Assembly (NCBI GenBank): GCA_026224825.1
Contig: JAMFRO010000084.1
Coordinates: 124,001-188,000, forward strand
DNA length: 64,000 nucleotides
Source: a bacterium
GTDB lineage: Bacteria > Pseudomonadota > Alphaproteobacteria > Acetobacterales > Acetobacteraceae
Reading direction: 5' to 3'
Positions within the stretch are counted from its first letter, which is position 1. Each line of letters begins with the position of its first letter. Positions 16,295 through 27,659 of this stretch are shown here, one piece after another. Position numbers and translations under genes: made by a program. The notes beneath the pieces are model-generated. The model did no database searches and was not told the DNA's origin. It saw nothing but the letters and a program-made list of their open reading frames with translations.

Positions 16295-19200
16295 CTACTC
16301 CGCCTGTGCCTTATTACCGGAGACCGTCAGATACACCGCTGGGACCACGAACAGGGTGAACAGCGTGCCGATGGACAAGCCCCCGGCGATGACCATGCCC
16401 ATGGCGAAGCGTGCCGCGGCACCGGCGCCGGTGGCGATGATCAGCGGCAGCACCCCCAGCACCATGGCCGCGGTGGTCATCAGGATCGGGCGCAGGCGGA
16501 TGGAGGCGGCATGCTCGATCGCCTCGCGCTTGCCCATGCCATGCAGCCGCGCCTCATTGGCCACCTCGGTCATCAGGATGCCATGCTTGGAGATCAGCCC
16601 CATCAGCGTCACCAGCCCCACCTCGGTATAGATGTTGAGCGAGAGCCCGCCGATGCCGAGATAGATGAAGATCAGCGCGCCGGCGATCGACATCGGCACG
16701 GAGACGAGGATGATCAGCGGATCGCGGAATGAGTTGAACAGCGCCGAGAGAGCCAGGAAGATGATGATCAGCGCGAAGATGAAGGTGAAGATGAATCCGC
16801 TGCTGGTATCGATGTATTGGCGGATCGGTCCGCCGTAATCGATGTGATCGCTCGGCGCCAATATGGTTTTCGCCGCATCCTGCAGCGCCAGCAGCGCCGT
16901 CGCCTGGCTCACGCCGGGTGCCGGCACGCCCTGGATGGTCGCGGAGTTCTGCTGCTGGAAATGATTGATCGATTCCGGAATCACACTGGTCTCGATGGTC
17001 GCGATGGCGGAGAGCGGCACGTTGATGCCGCCCGATGACAGCACATAGTAATTATTAAGATCCGAAACATTCAACCGGTCGGCCCGCTGCACCTGCGGGA
17101 TCACCTTATAGGAGCGGCCATCGAGGCTGAAGTAATTCACATAGCCACCGCCCAGCGCCTGGGCCAAAGCCGCGCCCACCTGGCTCATGTTCAGCCCGAG
17201 CGAGGCCGCCTTGTCGCGGTCGATTACGATATTGGCCTGCGGCTGGTCGATCTTCAGATCGCTCTGCAGAAAGATGAACTTGCCGCTCTTCAACCCGGCC
17301 GCCAGCATTGCCTGCGCCACCGGATACATCTGCGCCACCGGATCGGTCGATTTGATCACGAACTCCACGGGCAGCCCCTGGGCGCCGGGCAACGGCGGCG
17401 GCTGGGCGAACACCACCTGCTGCCCGGCAATCTGCTCATTCGCCTGACTCTGCCACAAGGTCTGGTAATATTGCGCATTATGCTTGCGCTGGCCCCAGGG
17501 CTTCAGCACCTCACCGGTCAGATCAATCCCCGGCATGCTGATATGGAAGGTGAGCTGCAGGTCCGGCGTCTTCAGCAGCATCGCACTCACCTCGCGGTCC
17601 CACATGGCACTCTGGGTAAAGGTGCTGTTCGGTGAGTTGGTGGAGAAGGCGAAGGTGACACCCTGGTCCTCATTCGGTGCCAGCTCCTTGGACGCGCCAG
17701 TGGCAAGGAAGCCGATGCTGACCAGTATGATGGCGGCGAAGGTCAGCGTCACCGGCACGGCATTCAGGCTGCCGCGCAGCAGATAGAAATAGAGCCGGTG
17801 CACCTCATCCATCCGCGCATCGATGAAATTCACCAGCCGCGATTCCAGGTTCGACGACTGCCGGTCAACATGCCGCAGAAAGTGCCTGGACAACATCGGC
17901 GTCAGCGTCAGCGCGATCAGCGCCGAGATCGTCACAGCCCCGGCCAGCGTGAACGCGAACTCGGTGAACAGCGCCCCCGTGAGGCCGGACTGAAAACCGA
18001 TCGGCACATATACCGCGATCAGCACCGCCGTCATCGCGATGATCGGCCCGCCCAGCTCCGCCGCCGCCGCCCGCGCCGCCACCAGCGGCGGTTCACCTAA
18101 ATCCAGATGCCGGTTTACATTCTCCACCACGATGATGGCGTCATCCACCACCAGCCCGATGGCCAACACCAGCGCCAGCAGCGTGAGCAGATTGATGGAG
18201 AAGCCGAACGCCGCCATGATCGCGAACCCGCCGACCAGCGAGAGCGGAATGGCGATGACCGGAATGAGCACCGAGCGCGGCGAGCCGAGGAAGGCGAACA
18301 CCACGAAGGTGACGATCACCAGCGCCTCGCCCAAAGCGATCAGCACCTCCACGATCGAGGCATTCACGAACTGCGTCGCATCGAAGCCGATCTCGGTCTG
18401 CATGCCATGCGGCACATTGGCCTGGATATCCGGGTAGATTTTGCGCACCCCGGAAACCACGCTGAGCAGATTGGCCGCCGGCGCCACATCGATACCGATA
18501 AACACCGTGGCCTGGTTGGAGAAGGTGATGTTCTGGTCGTAAGTATCGGAGCCCAGCTCCACCGTCGCCACATCGCTCAGCCGTATGATCGCGCCGTTCT
18601 GCTCCTTGATGATGAGGTTGCGGAATTCATCGGCACTATGCAGCCCGGTATTGGCGGTCAGCGTCACCTGCGTCATCTGCCCCTTGGTATTGCCAAGCGG
18701 CGAGATGAAGTCATTGGCGGCCAGCGCATTCCACACATCGGTGGGGGTGAGCCCGTAGGAGGCGAGCTTGGCCGGCTTCAGCCATACGCGCATGGCATAA
18801 TCCTGCGCCCCGATCACCTCGGCCAGTTGCACCCCCGGCACCGCCTGCAATTGCGGCTGCACCACGCGCTCCACGTAATCCGTGAGCTGGTTACCGGAGA
18901 GCTCGGTGCTGTTGAAGGAGATATACATCGCCGCCAAGGTCTGGCCGATCTGCAATGTCAGCACCGGCTGCTGCGTGCCCTGCGGCAACTGGCTCAGCAC
19001 GGAATTCACTTTCGCGCTTATCTCTGTGAGTGCCGCGTCGGCATTGTAATTCAGCGCCAGGTTGATGGTGATGGTCGACACCGAGGTCTGGCTCGTCGAT
19101 GTCATGTAATCGATGCCGTTCACCTGGGCGACGGCCTGCTCCATCGGCGTGGTGACGAAGCCCGCCACCGTATCCGGCGAGGCGCCGGGATAGGTCGTGG

Positions 19201-19345
19201 TGATGGTGATCGTGGCCGACTGCGTCTCAGGATATTGCTGCACGGGCAGTGACATCACCGCGCGCAGGCCCAGCACCAGCACCAGAATGCTGACCGCGAT
19301 GGACAGCACCGGCCGGGCGATGAAGAGGTCGGTAAAGCGCTTCAT
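16295..19345 (-). CDS. RND multidrug efflux permease (HAE1/AcrB-like)
   Basis: A 1016-residue inner-membrane proton-drug antiporter subunit. The N-terminus 'FTDLFIARPVLSIAVSILVLVLG' is the first helix of HAE1-RND proteins. 'SLPVQQYPETQSATITI' follows, then the helix 4 motif 'GLVVDDAIIVVENVNRH' with the two proton-relay aspartates. The second repeat ends in 'GIVMTEFAN'-like 'HGILMTEVANEARLHG'. Two large periplasmic loops lie between helices 1-2 and 7-8. Length is normal. It is the last gene of a three-gene operon (outer membrane factor, adaptor, permease) with 6-10 nt gaps. Substrate range cannot be inferred. Confidence 0.93.
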   Translation of the reverse strand: MKRFTDLFIARPVLSIAVSILVLVLGLRAVMSLPVQQYPETQSATITITTTYPGASPDTVAGFVTTPMEQAVAQVNGIDYMTSTSQTSVSTITINLALNYNADAALTEISAKVNSVLSQLPQGTQQPVLTLQIGQTLAAMYISFNSTELSGNQLTDYVERVVQPQLQAVPGVQLAEVIGAQDYAMRVWLKPAKLASYGLTPTDVWNALAANDFISPLGNTKGQMTQVTLTANTGLHSADEFRNLIIKEQNGAIIRLSDVATVELGSDTYDQNITFSNQATVFIGIDVAPAANLLSVVSGVRKIYPDIQANVPHGMQTEIGFDATQFVNASIVEVLIALGEALVIVTFVVFAFLGSPRSVLIPVIAIPLSLVGGFAIMAAFGFSINLLTLLALVLAIGLVVDDAIIVVENVNRHLDLGEPPLVAARAAAAELGGPIIAMTAVLIAVYVPIGFQSGLTGALFTEFAFTLAGAVTISALIALTLTPMLSRHFLRHVDRQSSNLESRLVNFIDARMDEVHRLYFYLLRGSLNAVPVTLTFAAIILVSIGFLATGASKELAPNEDQGVTFAFSTNSPNSTFTQSAMWDREVSAMLLKTPDLQLTFHISMPGIDLTGEVLKPWGQRKHNAQYYQTLWQSQANEQIAGQQVVFAQPPPLPGAQGLPVEFVIKSTDPVAQMYPVAQAMLAAGLKSGKFIFLQSDLKIDQPQANIVIDRDKAASLGLNMSQVGAALAQALGGGYVNYFSLDGRSYKVIPQVQRADRLNVSDLNNYYVLSSGGINVPLSAIATIETSVIPESINHFQQQNSATIQGVPAPGVSQATALLALQDAAKTILAPSDHIDYGGPIRQYIDTSSGFIFTFIFALIIIFLALSALFNSFRDPLIILVSVPMSIAGALIFIYLGIGGLSLNIYTEVGLVTLMGLISKHGILMTEVANEARLHGMGKREAIEHAASIRLRPILMTTAAMVLGVLPLIIATGAGAAARFAMGMVIAGGLSIGTLFTLFVVPAVYLTVSGNKAQAE

Positions 19346-19351
19346 CGCCGA

Positions 19352-20542
19352 TCACTCATTCGGGGGTGTGGGGTTGGGGCTGTTGGCCGGCAGCAGGGTA
19401 TTGTTCACGACCACGACGGCGCCGTTGCGCAGTTTCACCTGCCCCGCCACCACCACCTGGTCGCCGGCTTTCACGCCCGAAAGCACCGCCACCTGGTCGC
19501 CGCGCGTATCGCCCAGCGTGACGAACAATTGGTTGGCGATGAGATCCGGCTGGCCCTTGGCATCGGTGCCCTGGCTGAGCACGTAAACCGTATCGCCATA
19601 GGAATTATAGGTGATCGCCGTCTGCGGCAGTGTCAGTGCCTGCTGCGCCGTGCCGATGCTCACCGCGATATTGGCGAACATGCCCGGGCGGAGCAGCAAT
19701 TTGCTGTTATCGAGCTTGGCCCGTACGGCGATGCTGCGGGTTGCCTGATCCACATTGGAATCCAGCGCCAATATGGTGCCGCTGAATTTCTGCGCGGGGT
19801 AAGCATCCACGCTCACATCCACAATCTGCCCCGGCTGCACCTGCGCCAGCGCCTGCTGCGGCAGATGGAAATCCACATACACCGGGTTGAGCTGCTGCAA
19901 GGAGACGATCTCCGTGCCCGCCGCCAGAAACTGTCCCAGATCCACCTGGCGGATGCCAAGCCGGCCCGAGAACGGTGCCCGCACCTGCTTCTCATCAATC
20001 AGCGCCTGCTGTGCCGCCACCTGCGCCTGGGCCGAGGCCAGTTGCGCCCGGTCGCTGTCGAGCTGCGATTGCGCGATGGCATCGGCCGCGAGCTGCTTCT
20101 CATCGCGCGCCTCGGTAATCGCGGCCAGCGCCGCCTGGGCCTGGAGCTGCGCCAGCACGGCGGGGTCGTTATTGGCCCGCAATGTCAGCAGCAGATCGCC
20201 CTTGCGCACATCCTGCCCGGATTCAAAATGAATCGTATCGACAACCCCGCCAACCTCAGCCGAGAGCGAGGCGCCGTTCACGGCGGTGATGGAGCCCACC
20301 GATTGCAGATTGGGCTGCCAGCCGGTCGTCTCCGCCGTCATCGTCGCCACGGTTTGCACCTGGTTGGCGAAGCCCGCCAGGAATTTAGCGATGAAGAAGG
20401 AGCGCAGCGCGCCGTAACCGAACACCAGCCCGAACAGCACCGCCACGGCGATGAGCATGATCGCCATGCGCCCGGGCATGTTCGGCTTGCGGCTGCGCTC
20501 GGGGTTACCGCGTAGGTTTTCATCGCGTGTGGGAATGCTCAT
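19352..20542 (-). CDS. RND efflux periplasmic adaptor subunit
   Basis: A 396-residue membrane-fusion protein. One N-terminal membrane helix ('MAIMLIAVAVLFGLVFGYG') is followed by the lipoyl half-motif 'SLSAEVGGVVDTIHFESGQDVRKGDLLLTL', an alpha-helical hairpin rich in Ala/Gln ('AAITEARDEKQLAADAIAQ'), the second lipoyl half 'VRAPFSGRLGIRQVDLGQFL', and a beta-barrel domain with 'RPGMFANIAVSI'. It links the permease to the outer membrane channel in the periplasm. It sits between the two partner genes with short gaps, so co-transcription is nearly certain. Confidence 0.92.
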   Translation of the reverse strand: MSIPTRDENLRGNPERSRKPNMPGRMAIMLIAVAVLFGLVFGYGALRSFFIAKFLAGFANQVQTVATMTAETTGWQPNLQSVGSITAVNGASLSAEVGGVVDTIHFESGQDVRKGDLLLTLRANNDPAVLAQLQAQAALAAITEARDEKQLAADAIAQSQLDSDRAQLASAQAQVAAQQALIDEKQVRAPFSGRLGIRQVDLGQFLAAGTEIVSLQQLNPVYVDFHLPQQALAQVQPGQIVDVSVDAYPAQKFSGTILALDSNVDQATRSIAVRAKLDNSKLLLRPGMFANIAVSIGTAQQALTLPQTAITYNSYGDTVYVLSQGTDAKGQPDLIANQLFVTLGDTRGDQVAVLSGVKAGDQVVVAGQVKLRNGAVVVVNNTLLPANSPNPTPPNE

Positions 20543-20552
20543 ATCGCCAACC

Positions 20553-22013
20553 TCATGGAATCACGCCACAGCATTTCTGCGCCACATCGTTACGGTGCCA
20601 CCAGCCGCCGCCAAGCGCCACATAAAGTGCGGCTGTATCGCTCAACCGTGCCGCTTTGGCCTTCACCTCGGCGATGGCAGCGGTATGCAACGCGGTCTGT
20701 GCCGTCAGCACCGTCACCAGCGGCTCGCCACCCAGCTTGAACTGCGCCTCTGTCACCGTCAGGCTCGCTTCAGCCGCCTGGCGCGCCGCCGTCGCCGCCT
20801 GCAATTCATCTGCATCATATTGCAGCGCCGCCAGCACATCCGCCACATTCTGGAAGGCGGTGATCACCGTATGCTGATACGTCGCCCCGGAGCCCTGCAG
20901 CGCCGCGATCGCCCCCCGGCGATTGGCCAGCAGCTCGCCGCCCTCGAAAATCGGCTGGCTCGCCCCGGCCACGAGATTCCACAGCAAGGTCTGCGGCGTG
21001 AACAACGTGCCGGTGGTGAGCGATTGATGCCCGATCTCGCCGGTAAGGTTGATCTGCGGCAGCATCTGCGCATCCGCCACCCCTACATTGCTGGAGGCCA
21101 CCTGCAACTGCGCCGAGGCGGCGCGAATATCCGGCCGCTGCGCCACGATGGCGGAGGGAATGCTGAGCGGCACATCCGCCGGCAGGGTCAGCGCATCCAG
21201 CGTGACAACCGGCGGCGCGGCATTGCCGGGAAACGCCCCCTCATAAGCGGCCAACTCATCCTGCGTCTGCGCCAGCGCCTGCTGCAACGGCGGCAGCGTG
21301 GCCTGGGACTGCGCCAGTTGCGCCTGCTGCTGCAGCACTTGCGCGCCTGAAGCGCCGCCCAGGCTATGTTGCGTCTGCAATATCGTCAGCAATTGCTGCT
21401 CGGCGCCAATCACCTGGTTGGTCGCATCTATCTGCCCCTGCAGCGAGGCCGCCTGGATCGCGGCAGTCACGATATTGCCGGTCAGCGACAGATACGCCGC
21501 CTCCAACTCGTCGCGCTGATAATCCGTCTGCGCTTTCAACCCCTCGATGTCGCGCCGCGCCTCGCCCCAGAGGTCCAGCGAATAGGAGACGGAGAGCGTG
21601 GCATTATACAGGGTAAACGGCGGGATTTCGCCGGAGCCGCCGCTGCTGCCGAAGGTCGCCAGACCGGCGGCGGAGGGTTTTTCACGCTCCGCACTCAACG
21701 CGCCCGTAACCGTGGGCAGCAGCACCCCGCCGGCCGCGCGTAAACTCTCCTCCGCCTGCACCAGGCTGGCCTGCGCCGCCGTAAGGCTCGGGTTATTGGC
21801 CAGGGCCGTGCTGATCATCAGGTTCAGCGCCGGGTTCTGGTATAATGTCCACCAATCGCCCGCGATATCGCCGCCTGGCGTAATGCCCTGCGGCACCGCC
21901 GTGAAACGCGCCACCGGCGCTTTGGGCGCATGAAAATCGGGCCCCACCTCGCAGCCTTGTAAGCACGCGAGCAGCCCCATCCCCCAGACAATCCGGAAAC
22001 CCGTTGGTTTCAT
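20553..22013 (-). CDS. RND efflux outer membrane lipoprotein (NodT/OprM family)
   Basis: A 486-residue outer-membrane channel subunit. The N-terminal signal ends in a lipobox L-Q-G-C (Cys about residue 20), followed by 'EVGPDFHAPKAP', the NodT-family start. Two repeats rich in long helices ('ALANNPSLTAAQASLVQAEESLRAAGG' and 'LLALQD'-like blocks) match the TolC-fold trimer. It is the first gene of the operon and sits opposite the TetR regulator gene with an 87-nt intergenic region holding a likely operator. Confidence 0.92.
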   Translation of the reverse strand: MKPTGFRIVWGMGLLACLQGCEVGPDFHAPKAPVARFTAVPQGITPGGDIAGDWWTLYQNPALNLMISTALANNPSLTAAQASLVQAEESLRAAGGVLLPTVTGALSAEREKPSAAGLATFGSSGGSGEIPPFTLYNATLSVSYSLDLWGEARRDIEGLKAQTDYQRDELEAAYLSLTGNIVTAAIQAASLQGQIDATNQVIGAEQQLLTILQTQHSLGGASGAQVLQQQAQLAQSQATLPPLQQALAQTQDELAAYEGAFPGNAAPPVVTLDALTLPADVPLSIPSAIVAQRPDIRAASAQLQVASSNVGVADAQMLPQINLTGEIGHQSLTTGTLFTPQTLLWNLVAGASQPIFEGGELLANRRGAIAALQGSGATYQHTVITAFQNVADVLAALQYDADELQAATAARQAAEASLTVTEAQFKLGGEPLVTVLTAQTALHTAAIAEVKAKAARLSDTAALYVALGGGWWHRNDVAQKCCGVIP

Positions 22014-22077
22014 GGTTTCCAGCTACCGGGCTTTGCGCGGAGCGTCAAGCACGGATTGATTGACAACCGAACCCAAT

Positions 22078-22095
22078 GAAAACTTGCAGGTTTCC
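22078..22095. promoter_or_regulatory. candidate TetR operator between the regulator and the efflux operon
   Basis: An imperfect 18-nt palindrome (gaaaacttgcaggtttcc, 14 of 18 positions symmetric) in the 87-nt divergent intergenic region. A TTGACA-like hexamer lies at 22060-22065. Position and symmetry fit a TetR-family operator controlling both genes, but binding is inferred. Confidence 0.45.
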
Positions 22096-22100
22096 GTTTT

Positions 22101-22790
22101 ATGCAGGATAATGCTTGCATGTCGGGACAGATGCGCAAACCGGGACGAAAAGCAGAGCAGGCCGCGCGCCTGCCTGGTTTGCTGGCAGCGGCCGAGGCGG
22201 TGTTCCTGCAAAAAGGCTATCATGCCGCCACGATGAGCGATGTCGCCAAAGCCGCCGGCATGTCGAAAAAAACCATCTACGAGCTGATCGATTCCAAGAT
22301 CGAACTATTCTTCGCCATCCTCGCCGACCACCACGAGAAAATCACTTTTCCGCGCCCCGAGCCCGGCTGGAGTGTGGCCGATACCCTCACCGCCAATTTG
22401 CTGGCCCTCGGGCGTTTCCTGCTGGAGCCGGCACAGGTGGCGCTCATCCGCCTGATCATGGCCGAATACACGCACAGCCCGGATTTTGGCCGGTTGTTCA
22501 TGCGCTCGCGCCTCATGAAAGCCAAAGCCGGGCTGGAGGATGCGCTGGCCAGCGTGGCGCGCGAACAAGGCGTGCCCGCCGCCGAGGCCAAGGAGGGCAG
22601 TGCGATGCTGTTCGGCATGGCTTTGGGCGAATTCCACATCGGCACGCTCATCGGCTTCCGCCCGCCGCCCACGCGCGCCGCACTTGAAACCCGGGTGCGC
22701 CGCGCCGTGGAAATCTTCCTCGCCGGCGTCTGCCCGGAGGGGTTCAGCCCCCCGTCAGAGACATGTGGCGCGCCACCGCCGGCCGCGTGA
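22101..22790 (+). CDS. TetR/AcrR family transcriptional regulator
   Basis: About 229 residues from 22101, or 223 from the ATG at 22119, which has AGGA about 10 nt upstream. The N-terminal domain has the TetR helix-turn-helix '[23 protein letters not shown]', and the C-terminal ligand/dimer domain is about 150 residues. It is divergent from the RND operon, so it is probably the local repressor, released by a substrate of the pump. The 3' end overlaps moaA by 47 nt on the opposite strand. Confidence 0.88.
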   Translation: MQDNACMSGQMRKPGRKAEQAARLPGLLAAAEAVFLQKGYHAATMSDVAKAAGMSKKTIYELIDSKIELFFAILADHHEKITFPRPEPGWSVADTLTANLLALGRFLLEPAQVALIRLIMAEYTHSPDFGRLFMRSRLMKAKAGLEDALASVAREQGVPAAEAKEGSAMLFGMALGEFHIGTLIGFRPPPTRAALETRVRRAVEIFLAGVCPEGFSPPSETCGAPPPAA

Positions 22791-23715
22791 TATCGAAATT
22801 ATGCCCCAGCGGCTTGCGCGCGATGGCGGCATGAATCGCTTGCTCCAACGCGGTATCATCCGCGCTGGCGCGTAAGGGGGCGCGCAAATCCGCCGCATCC
22901 TCCTGCCCCAGGCACATATACAAAGTGCCGGTGCAGGTCAGCCGCACGCGGTTGCAGTCATCGCAAAAATGGTTCGAGAGCGGGGTGATAAACCCGATTC
23001 TGCCCCCTGTCTCCGCCACATCCCAATAGCGCGCCGGGCCGCCGGTGGCGTGGTGGCTTGGGCTCAGCGTAAACTCCTGGGCCAACCGCTGCCGCACCCC
23101 ATCCAACGGCAGATGCGTCTCCGCCCGGTGCACCACCTCGCCCATCGGCATGGTCTCAATCAAACAAAGATCAAACCCCTGGTTCCCGCACCAGGCGAGC
23201 ATCGAGGAAATTTCATCCTCATTCACGCCCTTCAGCGCCACCATATTGATCTTTATCCGCAAGCCCGCCGCCTTGGCAGCCTGAATGCCCTCCAACACCT
23301 GCGGCAGCCTGCCCCAACGGGTAATTTCCGCGAATTTGCGCTCATCCAGCGTATCCAGGCTGATATTGATCCGCTCCACCCCGGCCGCCTTCAACCCGGC
23401 CGCATGAGTGACCAGTTGCGAGCCATTGGTGGTTAGCGTCAGCTCTTCCAGCCCCTGCCCCAGATGCGCGCCCAGCCGCTCGACCAGCCCCATCACGTTT
23501 TTACGCACCAGCGGCTCGCCCCCGGTCAGCCGCAATTTTTTCACCCCCAGCCGGATGAACGCGGCACAAACCCGCTCCAGCTCCTCCAGGCTCAGCAAAT
23601 CCGCTTTCGGGAGAAAATTCATATCCTCCGCCATGCAGTACACACAGCGAAAATCACAGCGATCCGTCACGGAAACGCGTAAATACTCCACCACCCTGCC
23701 AAACGGATCGATCAT
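22744..23715 (-). CDS. moaA: GTP 3',8-cyclase MoaA (molybdenum cofactor synthesis)
   Basis: A radical SAM enzyme that converts GTP to the 3',8-cyclo intermediate in molybdopterin synthesis. Both clusters are visible: N-terminal 'CDFRCVYC' and C-terminal '[18 protein letters not shown]'. '[11 protein letters not shown]' is the SAM-binding glycine motif and the protein ends in the conserved Gly-Gly needed for activity. The ORF track start at 23811 adds 32 residues. M-I-D-P-F-G-R at 23715 fits the family. The 3' end overlaps tetR. It is not next to other moa genes here, so partners lie elsewhere. Confidence 0.95.
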   Translation of the reverse strand: MIDPFGRVVEYLRVSVTDRCDFRCVYCMAEDMNFLPKADLLSLEELERVCAAFIRLGVKKLRLTGGEPLVRKNVMGLVERLGAHLGQGLEELTLTTNGSQLVTHAAGLKAAGVERINISLDTLDERKFAEITRWGRLPQVLEGIQAAKAAGLRIKINMVALKGVNEDEISSMLAWCGNQGFDLCLIETMPMGEVVHRAETHLPLDGVRQRLAQEFTLSPSHHATGGPARYWDVAETGGRIGFITPLSNHFCDDCNRVRLTCTGTLYMCLGQEDAADLRAPLRASADDTALEQAIHAAIARKPLGHNFDITRPAVARHMSLTGG

Positions 23716-23810
23716 CCGCCTAATTTCGGACCAATGCGGTCCGGATGCAAGATGCGCTTGCGCCAGCACACGGCAGCACCTAGCCTCGCCGCAAAACGGG
23801 AGCGATGCCA

Positions 23811-24218
23811 ATGAGCGTCAAAATGAACAATTTCAAACTGGTGGTCGGGGACCTTGCCCGCGCCGAGCGGTTTTACGCCGCCCTCGGCTTGGTTGTTGTC
23901 AACCGCAACCTCGGCGGCGAGGACGAAGTCCGGCAGGAGCAAAGCTGGATGTCCGAAACAGGCGATATGCAGAGTTTTGTCCTGATCCTGACCCGCTTCA
24001 CGGAGCTGCCGCCCCCGCCACGCGCGACCTACCCCGGTGAAGTCTGGCTGGTATTCACCGTACCGGATGTAGATGCGGCACTTGCGCGTATCGAGCAGGA
24101 AGGCGGCAGCATTCTGCGCCCTGGCCAGAACCGGCCCGAACATCACGTCCGCGCCGCCGTGGCCGCCGATGTGGAAGGCCACCCCATAGAGCTCGTCGGC
24201 CCGCTGCTGCCGGATTAA
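23811..24218 (+). CDS. VOC (glyoxalase/bleomycin-resistance fold) protein
   Basis: About 135 residues. The vicinal-oxygen-chelate fold is shown by two paired beta-alpha-beta halves: '[24 protein letters not shown]' at the N-terminus and '[22 protein letters not shown]' in the second half, ending '[12 protein letters not shown]'. Metal-ligand residues of the active types are not all evident. The substrate is unknown. The ATG at 23811 has GGGAG 8 nt upstream, while the ATG at 23805 is too close to it. It is divergent from moaA across 95 nt. Confidence 0.75.
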   Translation: MSVKMNNFKLVVGDLARAERFYAALGLVVVNRNLGGEDEVRQEQSWMSETGDMQSFVLILTRFTELPPPPRATYPGEVWLVFTVPDVDAALARIEQEGGSILRPGQNRPEHHVRAAVAADVEGHPIELVGPLLPD

Positions 24219-24391
24219 TCCACCTCGGCCCGCTCCAGCCCCACCACGCTCACATCCACCAGCACCTTGCCGGCATTCTCGAACATCACCGTTACCCGGG
24301 TGCCGATGGCCGATTGCACCTGCCCCAACCCCCAATCCGATTGTTGCGGGTGGCGCACGTAATCCCCCGGCGCGAATTCAGAGCGTTCCAC
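24215..24391 (-). CDS. small DUF3553 domain protein
   Basis: About 58 residues, hidden in the ORF track inside a longer shadow frame (24215..24616). The sequence 'FAPGDYVRHPQQSDWGLGQVQ' with 'IGTRVTVMFENAGKVLVDV' is a DUF3553 domain, also seen as an accessory beta-barrel in UvrD/CarD-type proteins. A GTG at 24391 follows a strong GGAGG six nucleotides upstream, and an ATG at 24406 is an alternative. It overlaps the end of the pseudouridine synthase gene and is convergent with VOC, stop codons overlapping. The role is unknown and nucleic-acid binding is possible. Confidence 0.7.
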   Translation of the reverse strand: MERSEFAPGDYVRHPQQSDWGLGQVQSAIGTRVTVMFENAGKVLVDVSVVGLERAEVD

Positions 24392-25043
24392 CGCAGGCCT
24401 CCACATTCGCCTGCATATGCACCGGCACCGGCGCCGTGGCTGCGGCCGCCGGGGTGGTGGGCAGGCTGATGGCACGGGCCAGCAACTGCATCGGCCCCGC
24501 CCCGCCGCCATACACGGCATCGCCAAGTATCGGGTGCCCCAGCAGTGCGGCATGGGCGCGGATTTGATGTGTACGGCCAGTCTTCGGGCGAAATTCCAGC
24601 AGCGATATATCACCATGCCCGCCCAGCACGCGCCATTCCGTCACCGCCGTCTGGCCCGCCGCATCCGGCACCATTTTCCAGGCGCGCTCTTGCGTATGCT
24701 TGGCCAGAGAGGCGTCGATCACCCCCTCAGCCTCAGCCGGTACGCCGCGCACCACCGCCCAGTAGGTTTTCTGCACGGCCCCCGCCGCGAACAGCGCCTG
24801 CGCCTCCAGCAAAAAATTCTTTTTCAGCGCAATCACCAGGCAGCCCGACGTATCCCGGTCCAGCCGATGCGCCAGCCACGGGCCTTGCCGCCCGCGCTGC
24901 CAGCGCTGGAAATAATCCTCAACACTCGGGCCGCCGGCGCGGCCGGGATGCACCGGCAGCCCAATCGGCTTGTCGATGATCAAAAACGCCCGGTCACGGA
25001 GCAAAATATCGGGGACAAAAACCCCCGTTTTATCCACGGACAT
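24378..25043 (-). CDS. RluA-family pseudouridine synthase
   Basis: About 221 residues from MSVDKTG. 'LAHRLDRDTSGCLVIAL' contains the family's catalytic Asp (RLDRDTSG), and 'FRPKTGRTHQIRAHAALLGHPILGD' is the second signature. 'LLRDRAFLIIDKPIGLPVHPG' is the usual start. No N-terminal S4 domain is present, as in the short RluA/RluC-like forms such as RluA itself. It converts specific uridines in rRNA or tRNA to pseudouridine, but the target site cannot be predicted. The start lies inside the end of the GNAT gene and the 3' end overlaps DUF3553. Confidence 0.88.
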   Translation of the reverse strand: MSVDKTGVFVPDILLRDRAFLIIDKPIGLPVHPGRAGGPSVEDYFQRWQRGRQGPWLAHRLDRDTSGCLVIALKKNFLLEAQALFAAGAVQKTYWAVVRGVPAEAEGVIDASLAKHTQERAWKMVPDAAGQTAVTEWRVLGGHGDISLLEFRPKTGRTHQIRAHAALLGHPILGDAVYGGGAGPMQLLARAISLPTTPAAAATAPVPVHMQANVEACGGTL

Positions 25044-25626
25044 GTGCAGGCACAATCAACCCCAGCCGCACCGGAATATCCCATTCCTCCTGCGCCCGGC
25101 GGTATTCACGGAACCCGGCGGCCAGGTAATTGGGCAAAGCGCGCGGATGGTCGGCCGTGCAGGTATTCACCGTCATCCCGCCCAGCCCGACAGCGCCCGT
25201 GAACACGGACTCCACCGCCGCATTCAGCAGCACGCTACCCAGGCCGCGCCCGATATAGGCATCGCGCAGGCCAAAATAATTGAGGTTCACGAACGGCCAA
25301 TGCCCGGCATCGGTCTCAAAAAAACCCGCCACCTCGCCTTTTACCCGCAGCAGGTAAATGGACAAAGTGGGGCTGGAGAGATGCCGCGCCAGCATGTCAT
25401 CGGGCATCATCCGGCGCAGCCACCACAGCCAGGACGCGCCGATCTCATTGTATAAAGCCCGGTAGGCGGCCACATCCAGCCGCTCGCGCGTCAGCGTCAC
25501 CCCCGGCGGCGGCACCACAGGCGCGCGCACCGGTGCGCGCGTCATGCGCAGAAACACCACGGTCACCAGTGCCCGTTCGGTCTTCTCGCCTGCCCTGGGC
25601 CGCGCGTAATCGAGAATATTGCCCAC
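25030..25626 (-). CDS. GNAT family N-acetyltransferase
   Basis: About 198 residues starting at a GTG with GGGG upstream. The acetyl-CoA-binding motif appears as 'DAYIGRGLGSVLLNAAVE' (R/Q-x-x-G-x-G/A pattern), with 'GEVAGFFETDAGHWPFVNLNYFGL' before it and 'ALPNYLAAGFREY' after, the usual motif A/B order. The substrate is unknown. It lies between rpoD and the pseudouridine synthase, overlapping the latter. Confidence 0.78.
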   Translation of the reverse strand: MGNILDYARPRAGEKTERALVTVVFLRMTRAPVRAPVVPPPGVTLTRERLDVAAYRALYNEIGASWLWWLRRMMPDDMLARHLSSPTLSIYLLRVKGEVAGFFETDAGHWPFVNLNYFGLRDAYIGRGLGSVLLNAAVESVFTGAVGLGGMTVNTCTADHPRALPNYLAAGFREYRRAQEEWDIPVRLGLIVPAHVRG

Positions 25627-25638
25627 GGCCAGACCCCG

Positions 25639-27549
<1,911 letters not shown>

Positions 27550-27583
27550 AGTGGGCAGTACTCCGGGAACAGACAGCGTCTAT

Positions 27584-27611
27584 ATTTTACAATTCGTTAG
27601 ATAGGCAACAA
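27584..27611 (-). promoter_or_regulatory. candidate rpoD promoter
   Basis: On the minus strand TTGTTG, 16 nt, then TAAAAT, placed about 35 nt before the rpoD ATG and just downstream of a GC-rich hairpin. It fits a sigma-70 promoter that would give rpoD expression separate from dnaG. Not tested. Confidence 0.42.
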
Positions 27612-27614
27612 GCT

Positions 27615-27640
27615 TGCCGGATTCGAGGAGGCATCCGGCA
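27615..27640. terminator. hairpin between dnaG and rpoD
   Basis: A 7-bp stem 'tgccgga' / 'tccggca' with a 12-nt loop. No T-run follows on the minus strand, so it could be a weak attenuator that lets part of the dnaG transcription continue into rpoD. Confidence 0.35.
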
Positions 27641-27659
27641 GTTGTAATGCAGGGCTGGG

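Noticed and set aside
18107-19252. 381-aa plus-strand ORF opposite the RND permease
   Set aside because: Shadow of a clearly real gene, with His/Arg-rich low complexity.
24392-24616. N-terminal part of the 133-aa ORF 24215..24616
   Set aside because: Shadow of the pseudouridine synthase gene. Only the last 58 residues look like a real DUF3553 domain.
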